A DNA stretch of 64,000 bases, taken from Stichopus chloronotus. Lineage: Eukaryota; Echinodermata; Holothuroidea; Aspidochirotida; Stichopodidae. The DNA lies in assembly GCA_021234535.1 (NCBI GenBank), contig CM037836.1, positions 32,516,769 through 32,580,768 of the forward strand, read 5' to 3'. The first letter of the stretch is position 1. Each line of letters starts with the position of its first letter. Below the pieces are notes generated by a model. The model worked only from the letters and a program-made list of their open reading frames with translations. It was not told the DNA's origin and made no database searches. A program made the translations under genes and the position numbers. This document shows positions 12,936-29,335 of this stretch, in pieces.

Positions 12936-14499
12936 GGCGTGGGTTTATGAACATACCTTTAGTCCCCGGTTTATCATTGGTTAATAATGACCCATTTTAA
13001 GCTTGAAAATAAGAATGAAACTTGGAGCACGCGGTTGAACATAATCTAACGGGGCGACGCTGAACCCGATTGGAAAGTTTTTGGGGAAAACGCCCGAGTT
13101 AAAGATGAGCTTGTTGCATGAATCCGTGGTGAAACATTTGAAACTTAAAAAAAAAGAAAAAATGAAACTCACGTACTTTTACCTAGTAGAATTGATATAC
13201 TTTTAGTAGTAGAATTGACGTACTTAATAGTAATATGACAGAATATTTGTTCGAATTGGCAATAGCTTTAGTTAGCATCGATAACCGATACTTTTGGGGG
13301 ATTTAATTTCTTTTGAATTCAGCATTAGTGTTGGAAATAGAGGAACATCATTAATGCCCGAGGTTTTGATTGACTACTCGCCGAGGTGTATTGCCAATGC
13401 GTCCTCAGTGTTTCGTCTTAGTCTTCAGTGTTACAAAATGATCACTCTTGTGAAGCCTGGCAATTTCCCATTCCCCCCCCCCCCTCCTCTCAGTTTAGGC
13501 CTACCAGTTCTCCACCAACTCCGCCAACTTATCATCCCTCTGGCATGCTCTCTTTGCTTTCTTCTTTTGCTCTCTTTTATTTGTCAAACATCATCCATCA
13601 CGTCCCCAAAATTTCTGTGGGGGAGGGGGAGGGGCAATCTGCCCCGCTGGGGTACGCCACTGCTCCCAAATCAATCTTCGTTGGATACTGGATAACAGAC
13701 TAAATTATTTCTCTAATACCGACACAATAAAGCATGATACTGCAATTTTCGAAGATTCTCCCTAGCGGAAAACGCAGGTGCATTTGTCTTATTACCATAT
13801 GATCTCTAAAGCGCGGGAAAAATGATTGGGATCAGTGCTTCCATATCTCAAAAATAAACCTTCAGATAAGTATTAAAAAGATTCCCAAATTCTTTTGATT
13901 TGGAACTTATCCCGAACTTCTAAGATCGTTGACTGTAACTAGATATTTGTCGTCGTTTTAGAAACCAAAGAAAAAAGAATTGAGGGAGAGATTCACCAGA
14001 ATTATTTTTTTTTAAATATTGCTTTGTGGTGACACGAAAACATAAAGTGGAACATTGCTCCAGTTGAAGCAAAATGGTGTGACGGTGTATCACCTCTCTA
14101 CCAATCAAAACGTGACCCCCATTGGCCAACTCTGTAAATAAATGGCTCTGTTTGTTATGTGCCGTCAATGCAAGGAGGGGGGGTTCTATTGAGAAATAAA
14201 ACAAAATTGTACAATGGGAGACACAAGAAGAGAAAGGAAACGAAAAATTAAAATAAAAATATATAGAAAAGTACAAGGAAAAGATTGAAGGATTAAGAGG
14301 AACAGCATAAAACGTGAAAAATACAAAATACGAAAAATAGTGTAAACTACAGTCAAAATTCAATACGGTAATAAAGTAAATAGGGTAGGCTAAATACAAG
14401 AAATAACAAGTTGTTAAACATTTATCTAGTACAAGGGAAACACTAGCAGGTATAAAATAGGCTACATAAAGTGCAGTAATCAATAAGGATAAGAAACAG
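12936..14499. other. No gene; probable LINE 3' UTR in the right part
   Basis: Nothing coding from 12936 to about 13900. The AT-rich stretch next to the LINE remnant at 14.5 kb is where that element's 3' UTR should lie. The 187-residue minus-strand frame at 13920-14483 is hydrophobic only because it translates T-rich DNA. Confidence 0.4.
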
Positions 14500-14504
14500 A
14501 CCTA

Positions 14505-15620
14505 CATAACAAAATGTTGATCAATTTCTTAAATTCATTAATACTTCCTGCATGTCTGGTTGGATCAGACAAACTGTTCCATATCGTTGCAGCGACAGAG
14601 TCGAAGGGTTTATTTTTGAAAGAGTTTGTGGGTGTTCTAGATACCATAAGGTAGATTTTAAGTCGGTGTTACAGGTAAGAGAAATCTCTTCTCTGGACGC
14701 CTGATTCGAAAGACACACAAGACCGCGCTATGATGTGGCCCGAAGTTTATTCGTTATACAGCAAGCATAAAAAATGCCCATACTTCGCACAAAGTACAGA
14801 TTAAATTACACAATTTAGAACTTACTTTTACAAACTCATGACATAAACGTCCTGTCGTAAACTCAGATGCAAAATTAACTTAAACTGTATTGCACTATTC
14901 GTTTTGATCTAATTTATGACATATGTAATAATCTTTTAACCTAACTTATGATATATGAACAAACATTTCGTATTTACGTAAAACCTCCACTCTTAGAGTA
15001 TCAATCCATAATCAACAACCCTAAAAGAAAATATGTAACAAAATAAAACTTACAGAAGTTTGTTGTTTCCCGCTTTTAACACTTTCTCACACTGACACCA
15101 TTTAAAATCATGACTGCTGGTATTGGCTAACGCCACAACTGTGGCGGAAATGCCGCAAACTTTGAGGTACCGGTACTGCCGCAACAGACTGGTAAACATC
15201 CCACTACATGGACTAATAACCCTTAGCTGCTACCGCTGCTACTAAGGCTACGGGCTCAGTCCGCCCGTGGCAATTTGGCCTTTGATTAAATGGGAGCCAG
15301 TGTAAATCATATAGGACCGGTGTAAGGTGTTGACAAAGAGGTGTGCCTGTTACCAATCTTGCTGCACAGATTTTGCATGCGTTGAAGCCCACATAAGAAC
15401 CTCTGAGGAGGACCAGAAAGTACAGGATTGCAATAATTAAGTCGAGAAGTAACCAGAGTGCTTACCAATCTTTTGCTAGTGTTATCTGTTAACTTTTTTT
15501 TTCTGATTTTGCAAGTATTGCGTATATGACAATAGATAGAATTAAAAAGAAATATTAGAATTAATCTGATATTCCACTGTGAATCCAAATTAACCCCCAA
15601 GATCCGGCTTGATAAATTTT
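14505..15620 (-). pseudogene. LINE ORF2 C-terminal remnant split by an insertion
   Basis: Minus strand, 15620 to 15270: LDSQWNIRLI..., LTDNTSKRLVSTLVTSRLNY (the familiar LVTSRLDYCN motif of CR1/Jockey-like RTs), then in another frame CAARLVTGT...TPVLYDLHWLP. The matching C-terminal end, FDSVAATIWNSLSDPTRHAG, appears about 650 nt further on at 14505-14615. The DNA between, about 14720-15265, has no RT similarity and looks like a later insertion. Frameshifts make the element inactive. Confidence 0.8.
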
Positions 15621-18896
<3,276 letters not shown>

Positions 18897-18987
<91 letters not shown>

Positions 18988-19087
18988 ATATATGTATATA
19001 TGTATATATATGTATATATATGTATATATATATATGTATATGTATGTATATATATATATATGTATATATATATGTATATATATGTAC

Positions 19088-19125
<38 letters not shown>
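18897..19125. repeat. (TA)n and TATATG microsatellite, right of transposon
   Basis: Pure TA to about 18975, then TA interrupted by TG steps. Tyr/Ile open frames on both strands are artefacts. Confidence 0.95.
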
Positions 19126-19147
<22 letters not shown>

Positions 19148-19268
19148 GTGGAGAGAGAGAGAGAGAGGTGGAGGTGGAGGTGGAGGAGGAGGGGGGAGAG
19201 AGGTGGAGGTGGAGGAGGAGGGGGGGAGAGAGGTGGAGGTGGAGGAGGAGGGGGGGGAGAGGTGGAGA
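19124..19268. repeat. Polypurine GA/GGA/GGT tract
   Basis: About 145 bases on the + strand are almost all purines: (GA)n, then GGTGGA and GGAGGA blocks with runs of up to seven G. Such tracts can form triplex (H-DNA) or G-quadruplex structures. Confidence 0.9.
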
Positions 19269-19394
19269 CATAAAGACCAGGGGGTAGCTGTAGGGGAATG
19301 TGGGGGTGAGACACCTCCCAGCATGTGGCTCTTTCGGCAAACTGAGTGATCCCTTCGGCAAATTTCGAACTTTCAATAATACAAAAGGATCTTA

Positions 19395-19575
19395 GGATTT
19401 TCCATCCAACAAAGTACTGACAGTACCATTTCCAGATGCTGAAAGTTGCCGAGAATGGGAAGGGTGATTTCTTGCGATGTGGGGGTATTTTTATTCAAAA
19501 CGTTTGTGATACGATGCATTTCAACTAATGGTGGCGCTCTGCTATGTCTTCGCACAATTATCCCATTGTCAAAAA
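19395..19575 (-). repeat. Interspersed repeat family S, copy 4 (reverse)
   Basis: The reverse strand reads ACATAGCAGAGCGCCACCAT, matching the core of copies 1-3, in a diverged ~180 bp stretch. Confidence 0.45.
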
Positions 19576-21840
19576 CCTGGATGCGCAACTGCAGTGCCAC
19601 GCTGTGACTTTTTTTTAAACGATCCGCCATGATGTGCTTTTGAGGACACCACATTTATTTTCCATCGCCCTTACGTTGTCAAAATAAGCCTTCAGCTTCT
19701 TTCTTTTTTGCTTGAAAGTTCTATATTTTAGTCTTTGTTCGGAAGAATGCATAAGTCCCTCTTTTGTCATACAACATAAATCGACGATTGCATGTTCTTA
19801 CTCATCTACGAATGACAAACTTGTTCCGAGCCAACACCATTCGAAGTGAAAGAGTAAGTTTCCAAACCCGTGTTCTACAAAATAAAAATATACTAAGTCG
19901 AAACGTAGAAATCCAGAAAGACTGGAAAGCGCCATTTCTGTAATTTTCTGAGTGGCATTTATATCACAACGCGACATCTTTGTTGACCACTAGTCAATCG
20001 ATGGATCAGATTAGTAAAATGTGAAATATCGATTGGTATATTATTTTTTGCTTTCACAGAGGGAAAAAAAATGAGGGACTGTGGATTGGTTTAATACTGT
20101 TCACCGAATATTCATTTTCATTCTTAACAACCGTGTGTAAGGTCTCAGGATGGATATTTCACCAAGCAAAATAAAAGAAAAAATCATAACTTAAAAACCG
20201 TGAATTATGGAGTTAATATTCCGTTTAAACATAACATCAAATGTAGCACCATTTTGCATCTGGACTATCCTACGAAGTAAACATTTTTAAAAAGGGGACA
20301 CCCCTCCCTTTTGACCCCTCCTCCAGGACAGCCATCACTCATCCACAAGCCATCGTCAAAAAACCCCTTTGCAATAAACCTGAAATCGCTTGGGCCCTGA
20401 GACATCTTACTTAAGTAAAAATTCAAAAGGGAGAGGGAGTCCCTTTAGGGGACAGCATGCTAACCTTCAAAGCAAAAATCTTATACTGTCGCTATCATGG
20501 TATGCAAACTTTCTAAGTACAATACAACCATTAACTGATATGGAGCATCATGCCGGGAAATATGGGCCGAACACACCTCCTAGATCACCGGAAATGAGAC
20601 CCCTCTGTTGATCATACACCCAACCCCCAACCCCTACAAATGAATGCAGCTGACATACTTTTTCAAGTAAATTTGTTATTTATCAAAATATAATTGTGGG
20701 TATGCCGTCAATCCCAACTACCCCCTGTGGTGCACTGAAGAGGATTTAAAAGGTCATAAAACTTGCTCACTTATTTAAAATAATACATTCAAATAAAGTC
20801 TACGCAAAGGGGGTATCCGCTGTCGCATAGTGTACGAAAAAAATGTTGACAATAATACTTGCCAGATTCCAGAAAATAAAAAAAAAACTCACCGTAACAG
20901 ATTCATTAACAACATTTTAATGGGGGGAGGGGGGAGTAATTTGTGATTTAAAATGATAATACCTTTGACACTGTTAGAGTTCCCTTTAGTTGAAAAGACT
21001 GAGTTGGACACTGCCTATGCCGATCACCATCCCGTAAGAAAAATTAGCAGGTTCTGTCTTGCCGCTTTGTTACATTAGAAAATGTTCAATCACCTACTCC
21101 AAATTTTTCTTCTGTTTTAAAAATTCAAACATTCAACGTACCACTGTTGTAATTTTATGTGACTTGAATCTGCCAACATTTACATTGAAGGGGGTCTCAC
21201 AAAATTTCTGCCTCCAATGGGCGGAGGTGGGATTTGATTGTCTGTCCTCCACCTCTCCACGGGTGGGGTCGACATGTTCCACTCCCTACAGATTGACGCC
21301 CATGCTGGTAGTTGCTCTAGTTGTCCTCATAGCGGCTTTTTTCCTTTGTCCGTCATAGAACAACTGTACTTAACCGGTGATTAAATGGCTAGAATGAGTA
21401 AGCCTTGTGTCTTTTGTGTTGAGAGTGTTGCTGAGATAGCAACGTTACAACAACCCAAGAGTGCTTCGACAAGTCGAAGAGTTTGCCTCGTCTACAGAGC
21501 AACCATTGATTTTGTTCCGATTTTTCTCCCACAATTTACTTTCAGCAGCTCTTGCTTGCAGAAATTAGCTACTGTTTGTCTAGGTCGTTGTCGAGAACCC
21601 AGAGTAAGGTTGTTAGAGATACGCGGAGCACACCCGATAAGTGTCCGTGAGGAATAGTTCTCTGGATTACTAACCTTGGATCCCAAATCCTTGTGCAACT
21701 GGAAAGGGTTATACAAGGAACATTGTAACCATGATCTCTCAACACCATGCAAGGTTTTTCCTGGGAGGAGATATATTTTTCTACCAATACTTGCCTATAG
21801 TGCACCCTTAATGATCTTTTACCGTGACTTCCTAGAGAAA
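19576..21840. other. No gene seen
   Basis: Non-coding. Small open frames at 20390, 21059 and 21385 show no motif or splice context. G-rich run near 20920-20936. Confidence 0.45.
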
Positions 21841-21845
21841 CCAAA

Positions 21846-22478
21846 TGCACAAATGCATTGTGGTTTCGGTTTCAGTATGGCGATTTTTTTTGGTGAATAT
21901 AACATATGATAAGTGATATGTATCATATGTCAATATGCATAAACTACAGACATATTTCCAAGAACCTCCTGTCTTGAGTTGTCAAGATATATGGTTTTCC
22001 CAAATTCTCTCTTGTTGTCGAAAATAGCCGCCAGTGTGGTACACTACACCTACATAGCAAATATATGCTCGCTTTTCTCTCTGAGATACCACTATTATTA
22101 TATTCACTATTTGACCTAAATGACATCATACCTCCACTAAATACAACATCTGTCCAAGCTTCCCTTCTTGAGATATCGTGTTTACAGAGATGTCACAATG
22201 TGAGCCCTGGTAACCTCAAATGACATGTGACCTCCAAAAACAACATGGTTCTTGTGCTTAACGTGACGTACATACATACCATATATCAAATCTGCCAAAG
22301 CTTCCCTTCTTGAGATACTGTGTTTACAAGGTTTTCACAATTCAACCCCTCTTGACCCCAAATGACCTTTGACCTCTAACAAAACCAATCAGTTTCGTGG
22401 TTACAAGGTAGTCGTCACGGACACACACACACACACCTGTGTGATTACAAAGGTTGCGATTATCATCAAAACCAAAAA
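21846..22478 (+). repeat. 145 bp-array element, type 2 (degenerate)
   Basis: Starts with GCATTGTGGTTTCGGTTTC and ends with a (CA)n run and TGATTACAAAGGTTGCGATT, then ATCAAAACC. Inside are diverged units with TTCCCTTCTTGAGATA..GTGTTTACA and one exact TGACCTTTGACCT (22363-22375). The GGTTTCG start and CAAAACC end are inversely related. Confidence 0.65.
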
Positions 22479-22484
22479 CAGTCG

Positions 22485-23270
22485 AATGACTTCGAGATTC
22501 CTTGCCAATATTCATGAAAAACAAAGGAAAATATATAAATATGTTTAAGTTCAAACACACTACTTTTAGTGAGATAGTGTGTCTGCAAGGTTACAGTCTA
22601 TAATTTGTTTCAATTGATCCCATGTGACCTTTGACCTCCATAAAAATGACACAGAGATCATCTGCTCAGAAAGAGCTACTAATGATGACAGTGTGAAGAT
22701 CCAAATTCAGTTACTATCTTTCTTTATAGCTTTTCAGAATTAAACCTCATTTTTTGACCTCCATGAAAAACAAATGGTGTCATCTACTTACAATGGTCTT
22801 CCTACACAGCACGTTTGAAGTTCAAACACTCTTCTTGAGATAATGTGTTTGCAAGCCAAGCCAGCACATACTCGCACTCAATGCTCGCAGACAATTGTAT
22901 GTGTGCACACACGCTCGCACGCACGCACACATCCACACACGCACATCAAGAGCGCATTCCTTATCTGCTCTAAGGAATCAAAATGTCCAACACCCATTGT
23001 GACCAAGTTTCAGCATAATTTGTCCAAGAGTGATCGTTTGAGAGGATTTTAGGTTATTTGACCTTTTGTCTTTAAATGACACTGGATCCCAAATTCTTGT
23101 ACACCGATAGCAGGGTTACCTAAGGGAGATGGGAACCTACTTTTAACATCATGACAGGTTGTTCCTAGGTGGAGATACAATTTGAAGGTCTTCATAATGA
23201 GCCCTAAATTACCTTTGACCTTAATTTCCATGGTGTCAAAATTTTGCAAGGATCAATGTCCAATTTTCTG
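22485..23270 (+). repeat. 145 bp-array element, type 1 (degenerate)
   Basis: GATTCCTTGCC lies at the left. Diverged units follow, with one exact TGACCTTTGACCT (22625-22637). A (CA)-rich cap and a hairpin (CATTCCTTATCTGCTCTAAGGAATC-like, about 22956-22980) mark its end. More diverged units follow to about 23270. Confidence 0.55.
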
Positions 23271-23299
23271 CAACATTCATCTTAGAATTGGCATTTGAC

Positions 23300-23990
23300 A
23301 GCTCTTAAACAGGCGTAGACAGGTATGACAGGTAGATATGTGGGTAGATAGATAGGAACTCAAACTACTGTGAGCTGGTTTGAGCTACTTCGAATACACT
23401 AGACTACTTGCATTCAGATTCATATTAAATCACATGATCTACATAACTTTCTCAGTCATAAAATGTTCAGATTGTCCAGCCATTTGCACAGTCCTAACAA
23501 CCATGAACAGGTTTCAACAACTCATTGTAAATGCATAATATGTGATTAGTTTAAGCATCCTATTTTGACACCTAGTGTTTGAAGGTCAGTTTGAAATGTA
23601 AGTGTCCCTTTTTTCCCCTAACTCCAATCACATGACCTTTTTTGTGACCTGTTACTCCAACCTGCCTTATATATTCTCTCTCACAGATTGCATCCCTTAG
23701 TTAATTATTTGGGTTTACACATGCAACGTATGAGATCTGTTCCAGTTTAATTTCTTCAAGATACCCTGCCATAAACTTTTTCTTCTATTCTGTCTTTGAA
23801 AAAAGTGTGATACCACTACATAACAAACACGAATATTCCTCAGATAACATGTTTGAACAGTTGGGGCAATTTGATCCCTGCTAACTCCACTCCAAGTGGT
23901 CACAGGACCTCTAAGTGAACCAAAGGGATCCGTGAATAATCTAAGAAAGCATTCAACTTCTTTTGTGATTGATTTGTACTTGTTGCAATC
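23300..23990. repeat. Very diverged array sequence, no gene
   Basis: A short GATA-type microsatellite (about 23325-23352) is followed by an inverted AGCTGGTTTGAGCT-like end, as at 57.3 kb. Then come faint array landmarks such as GTATGAGATCTGTTCC and TTCTTCAAGATAC. Confidence 0.4.
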
Positions 23991-26115
23991 AGGGTTATGC
24001 AGTAACGAGTTACAAGCAAGGAGTTCCTAGAAAAAGTCATGTAACGAGTAACATTTAAAATCATGTAACGGAGCAAGTAACTAGGTTACAATCAATTTCA
24101 AACGTAACTGCAACAGCTTTACATTTTGGCGTCACTTTCTCGTTAGAAATAGAGACAAAGGACCTAAAGTATGTAGACGATTGCTGGGCCTTTGAAGAGA
24201 GGACAGAGTCTGAATATGAGTTTCAGTCACTTAAGAAAAACAAAAGTTAATGTTATCCTAATTTAGTGGGCCTATGTGTGTACAATTTCGAAATTCGGCA
24301 CTTGCAGTTTATAACGACTCAATTTATCTGCCAAGGAAACCTCCAGTGCATTTTCTATGTAGTGAAGTAATTAAAGTAAGTTAGTAAAACACTTCAGTTT
24401 GCAGTCATACCCATCATCTTCATCATTATCCACCAAGCTCTGTGCTAAGCCTTGCATGAATATCGCTTGCTATAACTGTGTCGATCCCGGCAGTTTTTAA
24501 TATAACCAAAACTACATGTCACAAATTGCATCCAGCAACTTTCATTTTAAACTTTTCCCTGGAGGAGGACCTGCAGGCTCAGTCCGAGCTGCTTCGACTT
24601 GCAATATAGACTTGATTTAATTATTGCATTATTGTCTGCTAGCTATAGTGGGACTCCCTTATCAGACCCCCAAGCAGTGACAACGTGACTAGGGACCGAT
24701 GCGGAATTTTTGGGGTGGGCTCCACAAGAGTTAAAGGGTGCCCGTGAAGCTTGGGGGCCGATTTCGGTATCTTCACCCAAGCATTTTCTGATACGCCCCA
24801 CGCCAACTTGTGGTGGAATGTATGTTATTTCTCCCTTGAGCCTCGGCCAAAGGAAGGCGCTCACACTCCCCCTAAAGATTTTTCAGGATAGAAAAAAAAG
24901 CAAACTCTTGCTTTTAACCTCTCTTTTTCGACTTTACAGAAAAAGGTCTTCATTAAGAAATTGTTCAGTTCCACTTTTGAATTCTAAAGTGCCTTTAAAA
25001 ATTAGCCTTTCCTCTGCGACATTCTAAAAACCCCGTACACATTACACAAAGAGGAAAAGGGGGAAAAAGAAAGGAAACGATGTAAGCTTGTGTACTACTT
25101 CTATTTTCAGGGTCATAATTACTCATCAACAGAAGTGAGAAGAGTCTAACTCCAGGCACATACTGGACATGTACTGGACATGTTCTGTAATTGGTTTCCT
25201 ACCAATACAATTAACGAGAATAAGCAGTTGTTCGTGGGTCATTTTGAAAAATCATTAAAATCTTCTAATTCACTTATATACCTTATTTTTCATGATGTTG
25301 CTGAATATCAGGCAGTACTGCATAATCAAGGTGTTATGCTTCAAAATCAAGCAATTAAACAGCAGAATGGTATCAACTAATGAAAAAGAGCCTTTCATGA
25401 ATTAGCATAGGGATATAGCAATTCAGTTTGGGGTGGTGGCAATATAACCGTCACCCTAAATGTTAAATAGTGTTCCGAGCGCAATGCACCCCAGTCCTCC
25501 TTCATGCAGCCCCATACATGTATTGAATTGTGTGGCCTCTAGTTAAAGTATTGCATCACAAAAATACGCAACCTCCAAATTTTGTGGTCGTTTTGTTCTA
25601 GGCTATCTAGTTTACTTCTGAATTGAGAACTAACCATCATTTGATATGTTGTTTTAAAATAACTTATTTTAAAGCGGCTGCGCAGTCATATATTTTCATG
25701 AGGCTCTGTCGTCAGGGGATAAGTCCTTTGACATCATTAAATAATGGCGTCCTTCAAAGATGATGACTGCGTAGCCCCCGTCAAAAAAGAAAGAAAAGAG
25801 CTTCACCCACCCCTCAAGTGTTCACTTAGCACCGTTGTTTGGTGTTTCACTTCTTTCAAGAGGGTGGGCGCTCTTGACGACGTCATTTTCTCAAACACAA
25901 GGCTAGTTACGTCACTGTCTCTGGGGGACAAACAGATATAGGCTATTCAAGTTCAGGTAACTAGTTACGTTTGAGTTGTGAGTTACTTGTCAGTCAAAAG
26001 GGACTATAACTTAGATACATTTCAACATTGTAACAACTTACGAGTTACAATTTTAGAGAAATAACTGTAACTATTACAAGTTACTTTCAAAGTATAACGG
26101 GAACAACTATGTTTG
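23990..26115. mobile_element. Possible hAT-like non-autonomous element
   Basis: The left end begins near CAGGGTTATGCAGTAACGAG. The right part contains TTACAAGTTACTTTC and TATAACGGGAAC, roughly inverse to the left. GTTGCAAT just left and TTTGCAAT just right could be an 8 bp target duplication with one mismatch. Both flanks are diverged 145 bp-array sequence, consistent with insertion into an array. No transposase frame. The right terminus is poorly defined. Confidence 0.4.
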
Positions 26116-26235
26116 CAATTGATCCTTACTGACCTCAAATAATCTTTCATCTCTACAAAACCAGCTTTTTCTTCCAAATGAGGTACACCTATACATACCA
26201 AGTATGAGATCTTGAGTGCGCTGGTCAATCAGTGT
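26116..26235 (+). repeat. Fragment of 145 bp-array unit
   Basis: CTTACTGACCTCAAATAATC and CATACCAAGTATGAGATC are unit landmarks; it appears to be the continuation of the array interrupted at 23990. Confidence 0.45.
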
Positions 26236-28110
26236 CTTTTGGTTGGAAGGGCCTAAACTGGTGTTGCAATATTTCGGAGGGGTCTAAGTGAGGGGCACTG
26301 GAAAATGTTTCAATGACAAAATGCACTTAGATGCACTTGCACAAGTGATCTTCTTTTAAAGAATCTTGCTTTTCTAGCTATATTTCTTGATCAAAGAATT
26401 TAAGTTTTGTAAACAATTTTTGGGACAAGCTGGGGGCCCTATTGGTCCCCTCCCTGGATCCAACAGTGTTCTTGAGATACATTTAGTCACGGTGTCAAGC
26501 AATCGCATAGAAACATGTTACTGCATAGATTGGTGACTTTACTGAAAACCTGCAAGTACCCGTCACATGTCACACACAATTTCAATATAAGCATATTGCT
26601 TGAGTCTTTACATCAAATTTGGTAAATTGATAATTGGAAATAAACAGAATGTTTTGTGAACATCTGAAACGCATTCAGGTTTAATGTTTTGTATCCACCA
26701 CACACCTTAGTAAACACACAAAAACTTACCAAACCATTTCCCTCCTTTTCCTAATCTAATGGTTCCCTTGCAATAATTACTCAACAGTATTTAAGTCAAG
26801 TGGAGAAACGTTATTTTGATCATCTCAAATTTGATTTATTTGTTTTTCAACACACATAAAAATTGAGTAATCCAAGGCATTCATAAGTTTATAATGCTTG
26901 ACTTGCCACTTGGTTAAATTTTAAATACAAAAATTAATACCCATCAGTGTATTCAAATAATAGAAACTATCTACACAAACAACAAAATAAAAATGAAACA
27001 ATGCAAAACAAGAACTTCACAACATAAATATGCATCACAATCGAGAAGTTCAAATGTTCATGATAAAATGTGAACTTCATTGGTAGAGCCACCAAATGCA
27101 AAATCCCAACAAATTTTACACACATATAATCCTTTTTATCATTTACCATACACTGAAAGTGTATTGTTGGCATGTATTCTGCAAGGTATTATTCTCCACA
27201 TATTCCAAACATTTGACATATGTTTCTGTTTGGCATTAACACTTAGTCTAGTCAGCTGCATGACGTTTTAACATGCAGCTATATGCATTAACTGTTTTTC
27301 ACAATTCAGCAAGCATATCATTACACAGAGGTAAAGCAATACGTACATTTATGGTGAAAGGATGAAACTTTCCAAATTGCACGAAGTAAGTCTAATTGTC
27401 TCCCAAAACATGCTCAGAGGATAGATTGTTTAGCACTATTTCATATTATTATGTTCAGTTGCCTGTCAAAACATGCTGACTTACAAGCAGATCTACTTGA
27501 TGTAAGGGTCATACTCATTTCTTCTCTGTCAATGTTTCTCTCATACATGAATCCCACAAAAGTGAATGTGTTAGAAAATAATGAGAATCGAAATGATGTA
27601 ACAACCCAAAGACAATGAATCTACTTTGTTACATACATTGCATATCATCCTTTACGAACTTGAAAATTCTCTTGAAACTTCATCAAACTCTTTCACTTTC
27701 AGTGTCTGTAAAGTGAAATTTGCCGGAAATGAAGAACATCATGTACCCCCTTAATAAAACTGAACATACTTTACACATTTTGGGTAACTTCAAAACTGGT
27801 TGAAATATGCTTATGACAGTTTGGATACAAAATGGAGATGAAAACAAAAATCATATCATTACCATAAAAGCAATAAATAATTGACCAAGAAACATTATTT
27901 ACATAAATTCTCATTACCATCGTTTAATGTACTCTTTGGCTATAACATAAAACAAAAGAACCAACAGACAAAAAACTCTACACAAGCACAAAACAGAGTA
28001 ATGCTTTTGAGAATGGTTCAACTAGGCTTTGTGCCTCAAATGACACCACAACCTTCATTCTGTGAAGCTACAGAGATGTGTGTCAGATTGTGTAAGCTTT
28101 CTTAAGCAGA
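26236..28110. other. No gene; AT-rich 3' flank or far 3' UTR of MLLT
   Basis: No coding signal. The base composition would suit a long minus-strand 3' UTR, but nothing fixes the transcript end. Confidence 0.35.
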
Positions 28111-28116
28111 AAACTG

Positions 28117-28612
28117 AAAATCTTTTCAAATTCTATCGATTGATTTCCTATCTTTTCACATTGTACTGACTGATCTCCTATCTTTTCATATTCTATTGAT
28201 TGATTTCCCATCTTTTCAAATTCTATTGATTTCCTATCTTTTCACATTCTATTGAATGATTTCCTACTTGTCTTTTCACATTCTATTGTTTGATTTCCTG
28301 TCTTTTCACATTCTATTGATTTCCCACTTTTCTTTTCACATTCTATTGATTGATTTCCTATCTTTTCACATTCTATTAAATGATTTCCTACTTGTCTTTC
28401 CACATTCTATTGCTTGATTTCCCACTTGTCTTTTCACATTCTATTGTTTGATTTCCTATCTTTCCACATTCTATTGATTGATTTTCTACTCGTCTTTTCA
28501 CATTCTATTGTTTGATTTCCTATCTTTTCATATTCTTTTGATTGATTTCCTATCTTTTCATATTCCATCGATTGCTTTCCTATCTTTTCAAATTCTATTG
28601 ATTCTCTAATTG
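28117..28612. repeat. 30 bp minisatellite array
   Basis: About 16 units of TCTTTTCACATTCTATTGAT plus TGATTTCCTA, mostly 30 bp, some with a 4-5 base CTTGT insertion. On the minus strand it translates as repeats of a YEKIGNQSI type, an artefact of the open frame. Confidence 0.92.
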
Positions 28613-28664
28613 TATTCACTGAAACACATTTTACTCTATGTAACTTTTGATGAAGATGATTGAA

Positions 28665-29110
28665 ACTAGAGCACAAATGATGCAGAGCACCCTGAATGTA
28701 CCATTTACATATCATTGTGTCAAATCATAGGAAACACTAACAGAGAATCATTATATCAAATCATCAACATTGTGCAAGAGAATCTGTTGAAATGCTCAAT
28801 TTGCAGAATTTCATAGACTAGAGCACCAACAGTGCAGAAGTTCCATCTGTAACTATAAACTTGTGAAAATTTTGATGGGTTCTACCAGATAACAGTGCTT
28901 ACAATTAGCATCAGTATTCACATCCAACAATTAGGGAAACTGTCAATTTTCATTGATTTTTCTCCATGGTTTGTACTGGATATGGGCATATGAATTAGTG
29001 CCAATGAAGAAAAGTTTTCCAGAACCAATTTCAACCATTAACTACTTGCTCATTAGTAGTCATTTGTATGTGAAACATAGGGACCCTCTTACTTTGACCA
29101 TCAGTCTGTT
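28665..29110 (+). repeat. Dispersed repeat family T, copy 2
   Basis: Clear similarity to 55.88-56.35 kb (CTAGAGCACAA, ATCATCAACATTGT, AGAGAATCTGT, CCAACAGTGCAGAAGTT, ATTAGCATCA) and, over its right half, to 5.89-6.25 kb. Non-coding. Confidence 0.65.
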
Positions 29111-29335
29111 ACTAGAAGTGATTCTACAGGTTACCAAAGTAACTGAATCTGAACAATGGACTTCCACCTTTGATTCTTACAGGTTACCAAAGTAAATGAA
29201 CCTGAATGGTACTCAAATGAACTGTCACATTTGATTCTTACAGGTTATCAAACTACCTGGCAGTGAATGGTCCTCAGATGAATAGCTATCTTTCATTCTT
29301 ACATGCTACCAAAGTAATTAACAGGGGACTATTTT
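29105..29335. repeat. ~70 bp tandem repeat, about three units
   Basis: GATTCTTACAGGTTACCAAA and GATTCTTACAGGTTATCAAA recur at intervals of roughly 60-70 bp with a TGAATGG stretch between. Confidence 0.6.

Noticed and set aside
13920..14483. 187-residue minus-strand frame, hydrophobic
   Set aside because: Translation of T-rich, low-complexity DNA adjoining a LINE remnant. No motif, no splice context, unsuitable composition for a real membrane protein.
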